52,323 nt of DNA from Tepidanaerobacter sp. GT38 (GTDB taxonomy: Bacteria > Bacillota > Thermosediminibacteria > Thermosediminibacterales > Tepidanaerobacteraceae): the NCBI RefSeq assembly GCF_021991635.1, contig NZ_JAFFJA010000050.1, forward strand, positions 1-52,323, written 5' to 3'. The notes under the pieces are model-generated. The model did no database searches and had not been told where the DNA came from. It saw nothing but the letters and a program-made list of their open reading frames with translations. Positions 16,668-25,374 of this stretch are shown here, one piece after another (position 1 is the stretch's first letter; the number at the start of each line of letters is the position of its first letter). The position numbers and the translations under genes are program-made.

Positions 16668-17989
16668 ATCAGATCAGGGCTTTTAGTCAAGTATACATCA
16701 TTTGGGCGGTCTTGCAAGTATATCTTATAGTATTTTTGCACATCTGCTTCATTAAAAGTTTTATAGCCTTCGTCTACACATGACTGGCAGGCATCATAGG
16801 GTATTGTTACTGCAAAAATAGGCATTCCTATATCGCTGTTAGATTCTATAATATTTACACCGGAACATTTTTTACAAACTTTAAATATTTGTGTTTGATA
16901 TTCCATAATGCCGTCTGTATCGTAATATATATGCCGCTGTCTTTTTATGTAATCTTTCCCTTTAAGCAATTCTTGAGCAATTTGCTCTTTTTGTTTCCAA
17001 CGATAATATACATTATTACATAGCTTTTTTATGTAATCAGTGATTTGGGGCGATTGTTTTAATTTTTTGGCATCAAAATCAGGTTCGCAAATGTGCGAGT
17101 AATCAAGGCCTGCCATAGCAAGGATTATTCCTAGGTTTACATAGGGCAATGCACCTTCTATAGAATACCCACCTTCTAAAACTGCTATATCAGGATTTAA
17201 TCTGTGATTTAATTCGGCATAACCGCTGGCAGTAAAGTTCATATTTGTAAGTGGATCCGTATAATGATTGTCTTGTCCCGCTGAATTTATAACCAAATCG
17301 GGTTTAAACTCATCCAAAATTGGTAAAACCAAATTGTCAAGGACGTATAAAAAACCCTCGTCTCCAGTACCCGGCGGTAAAGGAACGTTTATATTGTATC
17401 CTATTGCTCCGGGACCGCCAAATTCATCCAAAAATCCCGTTCCAGGATAAAGGGTTCTACCATCCTGGTGTAAAGAAATAAAAAGGGTGTTTTTATCATT
17501 CCAATAAATATCTTGAGTGCCGTCTCCATGATGACAGTCCGTATCTACTATTGCAATACGCAAAGGTCCGTATTTTGCCCTTAGATTTTCCAGCATAATC
17601 GCTTCAACATTGATTATGCAAAATCCTCGATCACCATATACTACTCTTTGGGCATGGTGACCCGGTGGTCGTACAAGAGCAAATGCTTTATCGACTTCCT
17701 TTTCCATTACCACATGAGCTGCTTTTATTGCTCCTCCTGCAGAGATCAAATGAGATTTTGTTACTCTTTCCTCAACATCAGGCACGCAAAAGTGCACCCT
17801 CTGTACGTCTTTTAATGAAGCCAACTCAGGATTATATGTTTTTATATTTTCTATATCCATGATACCTTCTTCAAAAATTTGATCCTGCGTATAAAGCAGC
17901 CTTTCTTCTCGCTCAGGGTGTGATGGACTGATAGCCCAGTCAAAGGCGGGAAAAAAGACTAAACCCAACCGGTGCTCAGCTTTTAACAT
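16661..17989 (-). CDS. HDAC-fold amidohydrolase with C-terminal Cys4 extension
   Basis: A 442-residue protein of the histone deacetylase/AcuC/acetylpolyamine amidohydrolase family, which hydrolyses acetyl-amide bonds with a catalytic zinc. Visible active-site parts are RPPGHH (107-112), the HH pair with zinc ligands Asp151 and His153 in DCHHGDGT, the third ligand Asp240 in SAGQD, and the catalytic Tyr275 in LEGGYS. All key residues are present. The catalytic domain ends near residue 300. The following 140 residues are not typical of AcuC: a helical stretch, then CKKC (372-375) and CQSC (401-404), probably a zinc ribbon. The ATG at 17989 follows GGAG; a GTG 9 bp upstream overlaps that site. 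It overlaps the HyuA-like gene by 14 bp. The substrate is unknown. Confidence 0.88.
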   Translation of the reverse strand: MLKAEHRLGLVFFPAFDWAISPSHPEREERLLYTQDQIFEEGIMDIENIKTYNPELASLKDVQRVHFCVPDVEERVTKSHLISAGGAIKAAHVVMEKEVDKAFALVRPPGHHAQRVVYGDRGFCIINVEAIMLENLRAKYGPLRIAIVDTDCHHGDGTQDIYWNDKNTLFISLHQDGRTLYPGTGFLDEFGGPGAIGYNINVPLPPGTGDEGFLYVLDNLVLPILDEFKPDLVINSAGQDNHYTDPLTNMNFTASGYAELNHRLNPDIAVLEGGYSIEGALPYVNLGIILAMAGLDYSHICEPDFDAKKLKQSPQITDYIKKLCNNVYYRWKQKEQIAQELLKGKDYIKRQRHIYYDTDGIMEYQTQIFKVCKKCSGVNIIESNSDIGMPIFAVTIPYDACQSCVDEGYKTFNEADVQKYYKIYLQDRPNDVYLTKSPDLIS

Positions 17990-19655
17990 TTTGCTCACTC
18001 CACAACTGGCTTATTAAACCAGGTTTAGTTTGGGCTCTAATCCTTATATTTTTACCAGTAGTATAGAAACCTCTCACCATGTTAAAGCTGCTCTCTTCTA
18101 ATATCTCTGCTTCTATTTCATCATCTTTAGCTCCAAGCAGCCTAGATTGCTGCTTTATCAAATCCAAAGCACGCATTTTTGATTCTTCAAGGCTATATGC
18201 CGAACTTATTTTTTCATATAGGCCCATTTCAGGCACTGAAAGGGTTTTTTGTTCAGTATCTACAAACATTGTAATTTCTGCGGTAGTTCGTGCTAATGCG
18301 GCTCCCACTGCATTGGCTACTTTATAAAATTTTGGGTATATGCATGGAATGCGGAATTTTTCTTCAAGAACCGGAGCTAAGGCTTTTGCTGGCCCGCCTA
18401 TGGCCTGTATTAATTGGGGTTTAACCTTTTTACCGTAAAGGAGTTCTTTTACTGTATAAACCGGATGTGAATTTATATCATCAAGCAACTCGTCCACTTT
18501 GCATTTAATCATATCTGCCATCGTGTCCAAAACTTTTTCTGCCGCCGACTCTGCCGAAAGGTTAAGGATCTGTCCGATTTCTTTCATAGCATAAGCAGCC
18601 TTCTTTTTATCACCGATATCCATCAGTCCCAATACTATCATAGCATCGGTTGGCGTGGGATATCTGCCACCTAAGGCTTTAGGTCGATCAAGCCGTTCAG
18701 GGCCTATTACTAATCTTTGTTTTTCAACACTAACCTTGCTATCTCCACCTACTCCTATGGAAACACTGTAAAGAGCTCTAACAAGTGTTGGAAAGCCGGC
18801 AATTTTTATTCCTAAAGGTTCAAATAACGGCACACCGTCGGCTAAAAATGCAATATCTGTAGTAGTCCCACCAATATCAAGAAATACTGCGTCTTTGGAG
18901 GTTTTAAGAAAAGCTTGGCCACCCATAATACTTGCTGCCGGACCAGACAGTATGGTATTTACCGGATATTTCTCACCGGCTTTTATACTCATAGTGCCGC
19001 CATCAGCTTTCAAGACAAACACAGGAGAATTAATGCTTTGTTTTTGCAGAGCACGGTGAATATTATTACAAAAGTTTTGAAAGATCGTATATACGGCAGA
19101 ATTGTAATATGATGTAAAAACTCGGCGCGGGAAATTTAATTTCCCCGAAACAGTATGGCCTAATGTAATGGGTGAAAACTTATCTTTTATCATTTCGTTG
19201 ATTTTTATTTCGTGTTCATTGTTGCGCACAGAAAATTTGCCCGTTACTGCTACTGCGGATATGCCGTGTTTTTTAAGAATTTCTACTGCATGTCGAATTT
19301 CGCCAGGATCAATAGGGCTTACCTCTCTACCTCTGTGGTCTATATACCCTGATATAAATATATTTTCCCGGCCACAACGCAAAAAGTCATTTGCAAGGCC
19401 GGGTCCACACTCTATTATCATTCCTACAGGATCTGTTTTATTTTCCACAATAGCATTAGTGCAAATGGTAGTACTTAAAATTATCCGCTCAATTTGCGAA
19501 GGGTCTTGTCCAGCCAGTAAATGTTTTAAGGCCTCCAAGATGGATTCTAGCATATTGCTGGGATCAGTGGGACTTTTGGTTACTTTCATAATCTCACCTT
19601 GATGAATTAAAACTCCATCAATGTGAGTTCCACCCATATCAAGTCCGACGATCAA
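17976..19655 (-). CDS. Hydantoinase/oxoprolinase family protein (HyuA-like)
   Basis: A 559-residue protein of the HyuA/5-oxoprolinase family, ATP-dependent enzymes that open cyclic amides. The N-terminal part has the ASKHA-type phosphate loop LDMGGTHIDGVL, then TTICTNAI. The hydantoinase domain has SGPAASIMGG, DIGGTTTDIAF and SIGVGGDS. No HyuB partner lies next to it, and it is shorter than fused oxoprolinases. It starts at TTG 19655 after AGGGGGAA. It lies 12 bp after murB and overlaps the HDAC-like gene, so both amide-acting enzymes are cotranscribed and probably act on one substrate class. The real substrate is not known. Confidence 0.88.
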   Translation of the reverse strand: MIVGLDMGGTHIDGVLIHQGEIMKVTKSPTDPSNMLESILEALKHLLAGQDPSQIERIILSTTICTNAIVENKTDPVGMIIECGPGLANDFLRCGRENIFISGYIDHRGREVSPIDPGEIRHAVEILKKHGISAVAVTGKFSVRNNEHEIKINEMIKDKFSPITLGHTVSGKLNFPRRVFTSYYNSAVYTIFQNFCNNIHRALQKQSINSPVFVLKADGGTMSIKAGEKYPVNTILSGPAASIMGGQAFLKTSKDAVFLDIGGTTTDIAFLADGVPLFEPLGIKIAGFPTLVRALYSVSIGVGGDSKVSVEKQRLVIGPERLDRPKALGGRYPTPTDAMIVLGLMDIGDKKKAAYAMKEIGQILNLSAESAAEKVLDTMADMIKCKVDELLDDINSHPVYTVKELLYGKKVKPQLIQAIGGPAKALAPVLEEKFRIPCIYPKFYKVANAVGAALARTTAEITMFVDTEQKTLSVPEMGLYEKISSAYSLEESKMRALDLIKQQSRLLGAKDDEIEAEILEESSFNMVRGFYTTGKNIRIRAQTKPGLISQLWSEQNVKS

Positions 19656-19667
19656 TCTTGCTTCCCC

Positions 19668-20579
19668 CTAATCACCACAAATTTTAATCTCCGACTCTAG
19701 TTCTATGTTAAATTTCTCTTTCACCTGCCTCTGTATATATTGTATGAGATTTACCACATCTTGGAAAGTTGCATTACCTACGTTTACTATAAAGCCAGCA
19801 TGTTTTTCAGAAACCATGGCATCCCCTATTCTATAACCTTTAAGACCCGCCTTTTCTATAAGTGCGCCAGCGTAGTTACCCTGAGGTCTCTTAAAGGCAC
19901 TGCCAGCACTTGGCAAATTAAGGGGCTGTTTTTCTTTGCGGCGAAGTAAAAAATCGTCCATTTTTCTCTTTATGTCATCATAATTACCCGGTTTTAACTC
20001 CATCTCCACTTCAAGCAACACTTTATCGCCCTTTTGAAGGTTACAGCTGCGGTAATCATATTCTAACTGACTTTTATGCATTTCAAAAATATTTCCATCT
20101 CTATCAATTACGGTGACATTTCTAACTATGTCAGCCATTTCTCCATCATAAGCCCCTGCATTCATTACAGCTCCTCCACCGATGGTACCAGGTATACCAT
20201 GGGCAAATTCGAGACCGCTTAGCCTATTTTCTAGAGCTATTTTTGCTGCCATTGACATCGGCATTCCTGCTTTACATTTCATTATATTTCCTTGGACAAG
20301 GGCATCATTAAAATTTTGGGCCAGTTTCATTACTACACCTCTGATACCTTCGTCTTTTACCAAGAGATTTGTCCCATTGCCCATAACGAAAAAGGGAATG
20401 CTGTATTCTTTGCAAGCTTTTATTATATTTGCTACCTGTTCTATATTTGTTGGCAATACCATAATATCAGCAGGTCCGCCAATGCGAAAAGACGTGTGCT
20501 CTTTCATAGGCTCGTTTAGTTTAATTTGATTTTCAGGCAAAAATTCTCTCATGATATTATATATTTTTTCCAAATGCAT
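19668..20579 (-). CDS. murB: UDP-N-acetylenolpyruvoylglucosamine reductase
   Basis: Cytoplasmic FAD enzyme of peptidoglycan synthesis that reduces UDP-GlcNAc-enolpyruvate to UDP-MurNAc using NADPH. The 303-residue product shows the FAD-domain motifs TSFRIGGPAD, MGNGTNLLV and GIPGTIGGG, followed by MNAGAYDGE. The catalytic Ser is in SAGSAFKRP, and the catalytic Glu is in the C-terminal ESEIKICG. Length and the single Tyr loop absence fit the type II (Gram-positive) form. The ATG at 20579 follows GGGAAGG. In many clostridia murB lies close to rapZ-yvcK-whiA; here about 9 kb separates them. Confidence 0.96.
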   Translation of the reverse strand: MHLEKIYNIMREFLPENQIKLNEPMKEHTSFRIGGPADIMVLPTNIEQVANIIKACKEYSIPFFVMGNGTNLLVKDEGIRGVVMKLAQNFNDALVQGNIMKCKAGMPMSMAAKIALENRLSGLEFAHGIPGTIGGGAVMNAGAYDGEMADIVRNVTVIDRDGNIFEMHKSQLEYDYRSCNLQKGDKVLLEVEMELKPGNYDDIKRKMDDFLLRRKEKQPLNLPSAGSAFKRPQGNYAGALIEKAGLKGYRIGDAMVSEKHAGFIVNVGNATFQDVVNLIQYIQRQVKEKFNIELESEIKICGD

Positions 20580-20683
20580 GGTACCTTCCCTTCTTCTGTC
20601 ACCAAAAACCTTTTCTCTTCCAACATATTATTTCTATAAAAAGGTTATAAATCCTGCTATTTATGTTTCATTAATAACTATAT

Positions 20684-20944
20684 TTATTCTTCTGCGAATA
20701 ATAATGTAATACTTTCCAATAATTCTGAGGTAGCAGTATCATTCGATATTTGGTAAAAACTTATATCTCCGCTGCTATCAACTACTATTAATGCTTTAGG
20801 AGTAATAGTGCTCCACAAGAATACTCCATATTTACCATAAGCTTGGATAGTAATACCAACCACACTAATGAATGTTAAACCTTTAACAGTAACTGGCTTA
20901 CTTAACATTATTTTATCATAAAATGCATAATTTTTAAAACTCAT
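20684..20944 (-). CDS. Small protein of unknown function
   Basis: I do not recognise this 86-residue product. The first half is rich in hydrophobic strands (VKGLTFISVVGITIQAYG) but has no clear membrane helix or signal. The second half reads KALIVVDSSGDISFYQIS then an acidic helix. The ATG at 20944 has a GGGAG site. It stands alone upstream of murB with 104 bp between them, which holds no obvious terminator. Coding status rests on length, ribosome site and sensible composition. Confidence 0.55.
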   Translation of the reverse strand: MSFKNYAFYDKIMLSKPVTVKGLTFISVVGITIQAYGKYGVFLWSTITPKALIVVDSSGDISFYQISNDTATSELLESITLLFAEE

Positions 20945-21036
20945 ATTGAGACTCCCTGCCCAATTCGACCTTGTAAAAAACTTATGCTGTTGTTATTTTT
21001 TGCCTACAGTTTTTCATTATTCACACTATGAAAATT

Positions 21037-22359
21037 TTAGTCAATTTGTTGACCTAAAATTGCATTGATGGCTTTTTCTGCGTCTTCTAGAGCCTGGGAT
21101 GGCGTTTTTTGAGAAAGCAATGCAAGGCGAATTTGAGCAGTTAATTCCTCATCAATTTTATACCAATTTTTTATTTTAGGTTGATTTTTAGCCGTATCAA
21201 GGATTTCTTTCATTCTTTTCATTAGCGGATCTTCAATGCTATTTTCTAGGGCATTTTTATATACGGGAAACACCCCATAATTTGCCAATACTTCTTGTTC
21301 GCCCTCTGAAGTAATGTACTTTAAGAATTTGGCACAGAGATCTTTTTTCTTTTCGTCCTGCTGTTTGAAAATTCCGTATCCAGATACCAGCGCAATGGGA
21401 GTACCATTCCCTTTGCCTCTTGGATAGTGGGCAATATCAAATTCAAATCCTTTGCCGGATTTGTGCATGTCTCTGAGAATCTTTATAGCCCAAGGACCGG
21501 CGGGATATACTGCAATTCTCTGCTTTTCGCAAAAATCGCCCCAAACCTTAGTTTCTTCCAAATTTCCGAATTCCTCTAAAGGTGCTACCTGATATTTTGT
21601 TGCCAGGTCTACCAATTTAGTCAAAGCTGACACGCCTTCTGGGGAATTTAACACAAAATTTCCCTGTTCATTAAAAATTTCTGCTCCGTCCATTGTTAAA
21701 AAGCCCCATACTTGGAAACTGCCAGGTGATAAAAACAGATTAAAGCCATAGTTCCCCTTCTTATTCTTATCAACCACTTTTTGAAGTGCGGATACAAATT
21801 CATCATATGTCCAAATACCATTTTCAGGAATTGGCGCATTTTTAGCTTTAAATATTTCACTATTTATAAAAAGTCCATATGTAGTGATAAACCAAGGAAA
21901 CCCATATATGCGTCCATTGTAGGTAACCGCTTCTATTGCTCTAGGTTCATACTTTTCAAGCTCCTCAGGAGTTAAATACTCATCTACCGGTTCAAGATGG
22001 CCCTTTGAAATAAAATCATAATCTGCTCCAATGGGTGCTATATCAGGATAGGTACCTGCAGCTGCCGCGGCACGAAGCTCAACATATCCATACTCCCACT
22101 TTAACGGCCTAAGATGTATGAATACTCCCGGGTGGGCCTTTTCAAATTCACGTATTTTGCTTTCAATCCATCCAAAGCGATTGCCATTTTGGTCAGGCCA
22201 GCGAGGAAAGTCCCATAGTGTAATCACGCCCTGCCACAAATCCTCTGATTTATCTGCTTGTTGCTTTTTTTCATCTCCACAGCCTGTTAATAAACACAAT
22301 TGAACTGTTGCTATAACTAAAAGTGTACATAAAAATAGGATAATGGGTCTGTGGCGCAT
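21037..22359 (-). CDS. Extracellular solute-binding lipoprotein, family 1
   Basis: A 440-residue sugar-type ABC binding protein. A signal peptide ends in the lipobox LLTGC (Cys at about residue 27), giving a membrane-anchored lipoprotein. It has the family 1 features ITLWDFPRW, FEKAHPGVFIHL, AAAAAGTYPDIAPIG, a middle GFNLFLSPGS loop and a C-terminal ALEDAEKAIN helix. No permease or ATPase is nearby, so this is an orphan binding protein and the ligand cannot be named. The ATG at 22359 has a strong AAGGAGGAGG. The 174 bp between it and the PHP gene carry no clear terminator. Confidence 0.9.
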   Translation of the reverse strand: MRHRPIILFLCTLLVIATVQLCLLTGCGDEKKQQADKSEDLWQGVITLWDFPRWPDQNGNRFGWIESKIREFEKAHPGVFIHLRPLKWEYGYVELRAAAAAGTYPDIAPIGADYDFISKGHLEPVDEYLTPEELEKYEPRAIEAVTYNGRIYGFPWFITTYGLFINSEIFKAKNAPIPENGIWTYDEFVSALQKVVDKNKKGNYGFNLFLSPGSFQVWGFLTMDGAEIFNEQGNFVLNSPEGVSALTKLVDLATKYQVAPLEEFGNLEETKVWGDFCEKQRIAVYPAGPWAIKILRDMHKSGKGFEFDIAHYPRGKGNGTPIALVSGYGIFKQQDEKKKDLCAKFLKYITSEGEQEVLANYGVFPVYKNALENSIEDPLMKRMKEILDTAKNQPKIKNWYKIDEELTAQIRLALLSQKTPSQALEDAEKAINAILGQQID

Positions 22360-22533
22360 TTAAACCTCCTCCTTCAGACCTTATATCCTATTTATATTAA
22401 AATTTTACATGCTTTATTCAAAGTTTTATGTATCTTTATAACCTATATTTTTAGTATTGTTTTCTTTAGTCTTAATGCAAATATGAATCTACTCTTACTT
22501 CATATATTCTATCATTTAACAGTCACAAGTGTA

Positions 22534-23283
22534 TCACATTTGAGTTGAGGTTTTGTGCTTGGGAACAATTTCTCTGCCCTTGGATTTTAAAAAGTCAATG
22601 ACATTATTTATAGATATATTTAATATGTTTTCTTCTGATATCCCAGCTTTTTCAATTATCTCATGAGCTTTATCAAAGTTGCCTACATCAAAGCAAATGT
22701 GGGCATCACTTCCTAAACACACTTTTGCTCCTATAGCTGCTGCTTTTTTCGCAATCAGTATACAGTTTTTCTCACTGCCCTTTCGGCTGTTAGTAAACGA
22801 ACTGTTATTTATTTCTATGTGAACATTAAATTCCTTAGAAGCTTCCACAAATCTGTCAATATCCAAAGGAAATTCAGGGTTCCCAGGATGTACTATTATA
22901 TCTACATAAGGATTTTTCATAGCCCCTATAACCGCTTTTGTGTTGTCTTCCACTGATTGGCCAGAAAAACAGCCTGTGTGAAGTCCAGCTAAAACTATGT
23001 CAAGCCTTGCTAAAAAACGTTCAGGTAAATCTAAAGTCCCTTTACAATCTATGATATTTGCTTCTATTCCTCTGAGTATATACACTCCATTAATTTGCCT
23101 TGGTACAACGGTCATGTTTCCGAAATAGTAGTAATTAGTACCCTCGCCCATAGCGGGTCCATGGTCAGTTATAGCTATCATCTTTAGGCCTTTTTCTGCT
23201 GCAACTTCTGCATTTTCTTTAATTGTGCTGTAAGCGTGCCCACTGGCTATAGTATGGCAGTGAAAATCCACTTCATATTTCAA
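22534..23283 (-). CDS. PHP-domain phosphoesterase, second copy
   Basis: A 249-residue stand-alone PHP phosphatase of the YcdX type. It has DFHCHTIASGHAYST at the N-terminus, ITDHGPAMGEG, the HPGNPEFP motif in the middle and GSDAHICFDVGNF near the end. The TTG at 23283 is preferred, since GGGGTGG lies 5 nt upstream; a GTG at 23292 overlaps that site. It resembles the PHP gene at 10903-11637. It is 19 bp downstream of the isomerase gene and probably in the hprK transcript. The substrate is unknown. Confidence 0.87.
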   Translation of the reverse strand: MKYEVDFHCHTIASGHAYSTIKENAEVAAEKGLKMIAITDHGPAMGEGTNYYYFGNMTVVPRQINGVYILRGIEANIIDCKGTLDLPERFLARLDIVLAGLHTGCFSGQSVEDNTKAVIGAMKNPYVDIIVHPGNPEFPLDIDRFVEASKEFNVHIEINNSSFTNSRKGSEKNCILIAKKAAAIGAKVCLGSDAHICFDVGNFDKAHEIIEKAGISEENILNISINNVIDFLKSKGREIVPKHKTSTQM

Positions 23284-23301
23284 AATGACCACCCCATAAT
23301 C

Positions 23302-24354
23302 TCATCCTCTCATCCGCTCTTTTAATTCATCAATAAAATCTATTTCTACAGGATCCTTTTGATTTAGAATTGCAAGATATGCAGTGACATAATCACCGTA
23401 CATTATTTGATAAAGCATTTGCTCTAAGTGAGTTTCTCCTTTTGGCCATATATGAGTTATGCCGCTTACACTGTCTTTTATAATATCTGCTGTAATATCT
23501 ATCCGTTTTTTAATACGGTCGCTTTCAAGATTTGACCGTAATATTATGATTTCTAAGTGTTTTAATAATTCCTTGTCACCTTCAAATCCCATTATTTCAT
23601 TGTGATTGAGCTCAGGGAAGGCATTATAAAAAGCAGGATGTTTGGAGTTTTCATTAAATTGACCTTTCCATCTAACCGCAATAATATCTGTTAGGCCTGA
23701 AGAACCGTAAATTACAGGAATCTTGCCGTAGATTTTTCTAGCCAGTTTTTTTGCCGGATTGTCTTTTTCAGGCACTTTAATACTTAATTGATTTCGGACA
23801 TCTTCTAATAGGTCAAGAGCAGTTTTAATGTCTTGCTTTCCGAAGCCTATTCCAAGTTCCTTAAATAATACTAATATGGGAAAAAAAGAATACCCTAAAG
23901 CCGCTCGCGGTGGCAAGCCTCCAGGAATCGTAATGCAGGGAACTTCATCTGCCATGGCCTTTTCCTTAAGCTCGCCACCAGTTGTAATAGCTACAATTTT
24001 AGCATTTTTGCTCTTTGCATTATCATATGCCGCTAAGGTTTCCTCTGTATTGCCTGAATAACTAGACGCAATAACGAGAGTCCGTTCATCTACAAATGCA
24101 GGTAAAGTATAGTCTCTGTTTACAATAATTGGTATCTGTGCACTATGAGTGGTTAGCATGCGGATTAAATCCCCGCCGATGGCAGAACCACCCAAACCTG
24201 TTATAACTACGTTGATAATGTTGTTTAGCCTGAGTCCCCGGACGGCCTCCTGAGCAATTTCAATTGCCTCTTTGCAGTGGTCGGGAAACCTGTATATTAG
24301 CTCAAACATATTTCCTGGATCAAATTCCTTGATTTTATCTAAATTGTCTAACAT
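23302..24354 (-). CDS. Bifunctional phosphoglucose/phosphomannose isomerase
   Basis: A 350-residue SIS-fold isomerase interconverting glucose 6-phosphate or mannose 6-phosphate with fructose 6-phosphate. Two SIS motifs are visible: TGLGGSAIGGDLIRM with ASSYSGNTEETL, and the C-terminal half with YGSSGLTDIIAVRWKGQ. NAFPELNHNEIMGFEG carries the Glu and His typical of the bifunctional family described from archaea. It may replace or add to a classic Pgi. The ATG at 24354 follows AGTAGGAGGG. It is 11 bp after hprK. Confidence 0.92.
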   Translation of the reverse strand: MLDNLDKIKEFDPGNMFELIYRFPDHCKEAIEIAQEAVRGLRLNNIINVVITGLGGSAIGGDLIRMLTTHSAQIPIIVNRDYTLPAFVDERTLVIASSYSGNTEETLAAYDNAKSKNAKIVAITTGGELKEKAMADEVPCITIPGGLPPRAALGYSFFPILVLFKELGIGFGKQDIKTALDLLEDVRNQLSIKVPEKDNPAKKLARKIYGKIPVIYGSSGLTDIIAVRWKGQFNENSKHPAFYNAFPELNHNEIMGFEGDKELLKHLEIIILRSNLESDRIKKRIDITADIIKDSVSGITHIWPKGETHLEQMLYQIMYGDYVTAYLAILNQKDPVEIDFIDELKERMRG

Positions 24355-24365
24355 AAAATACCCTC

Positions 24366-25295
24366 CTACTGTTTATTATTTTTATTAATCTTTTCAAAAA
24401 GTCTTTTACTAAACTCCTGTGCCGAATTATATCCAAGTGCTCTTAAGCGAAAGTCCATTGCAGCTACTTCTAAAATAGCTGCAATGTTTCTCCCAGGCCT
24501 TATAGGTATAGTTTTCTTTGGTACGTATGAATCCAGAATTTTTATTTTTTCTTCATCAAGACCCAATCTGTCACTTTCTCTATATTTCTCCCACTCTACC
24601 AGCTCAACAACCATTTCAATTTTGATATTTTCTCTTATACTACCGGCGCCAAAAATAGTCCTTACATCAATAACCCCTAATCCTCTTACTTCCAAAAAAT
24701 GCCTTATAATTTCAGGAGCCGTGCCAATTAAGATATTTTCAGCCGATTGTTTAATTTCCACAGCATCATCAGCTACTAAGCGATGGCCCCGTTTAACAAG
24801 TTCTATGGCTGTTTCACTTTTGCCTATGCCGCTTTCGCCTATGATAAGTATCCCTATCCCATAAATGTCAACTAATACGCCATGCATGGTTGTGCAAGGT
24901 GCTAATTCACTTTCAAGAAAACTTGTTAACAAACTTATAAAGCGCGTTGTTGGCATATATGTGCTTAAAATAGGTTTATTTTTTTGATTAGCAACTGAAA
25001 TAAGCTCTTCTGGAGGTTCTAGATTGCGGGTAATTATTATACATGGAATATCATATGACAATAGTTTTTCAAGGCGAGTCTTACGAATCTGTGGTGAAAT
25101 ACTGTTTAAAAAACTTATCTCGGTTTTCCCAAGTATTTGTATCCTTTCATAAGCAAAGTATTTTAAGTAACCTGAGAGCTCAAGGCCGGGTCGATTTAAA
25201 TCCGGCACAGAAATATCGGGCAGTACTTCACAGGAATTAACGATAACTTTTAAATTTAATTTATCTATTACTTTTCGAAGATTAACTTTTTGCAT
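24366..25295 (-). CDS. hprK: HPr kinase/phosphorylase
   Basis: Phosphorylates and dephosphorylates HPr on Ser46 in response to fructose bisphosphate, ATP and phosphate. The 309-residue protein has the P-loop GESGIGKSE near residue 150 and the HprK signature LEVRGLGVIDVRTIFG near 200, with an N-terminal domain of about 125 residues. The ATG at 25295 follows CCGGAGG by five bases; an upstream ATG at 25331 adds 12 residues and has no ribosome site. The start gives the usual family length of about 310. It leads the group hprK, isomerase, PHP. Its substrate HPr, with Ser46, is encoded at 7762-8028. Confidence 0.96.
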   Translation of the reverse strand: MQKVNLRKVIDKLNLKVIVNSCEVLPDISVPDLNRPGLELSGYLKYFAYERIQILGKTEISFLNSISPQIRKTRLEKLLSYDIPCIIITRNLEPPEELISVANQKNKPILSTYMPTTRFISLLTSFLESELAPCTTMHGVLVDIYGIGILIIGESGIGKSETAIELVKRGHRLVADDAVEIKQSAENILIGTAPEIIRHFLEVRGLGVIDVRTIFGAGSIRENIKIEMVVELVEWEKYRESDRLGLDEEKIKILDSYVPKKTIPIRPGRNIAAILEVAAMDFRLRALGYNSAQEFSKRLFEKINKNNKQ

Positions 25296-25374
25296 AAAAA
25301 CCTCCGGAATTATCTTGAGAAAAAAATCCATTATTATTATAACACATAATATTTTTAATAAAATTTCTTTACAA

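Noticed and set aside
25296..25331. Longer hprK start at ATG 25331
   Set aside because: No ribosome site precedes it, whereas GGAGG lies 5 nt before ATG 25295 and the shorter form has the family length.
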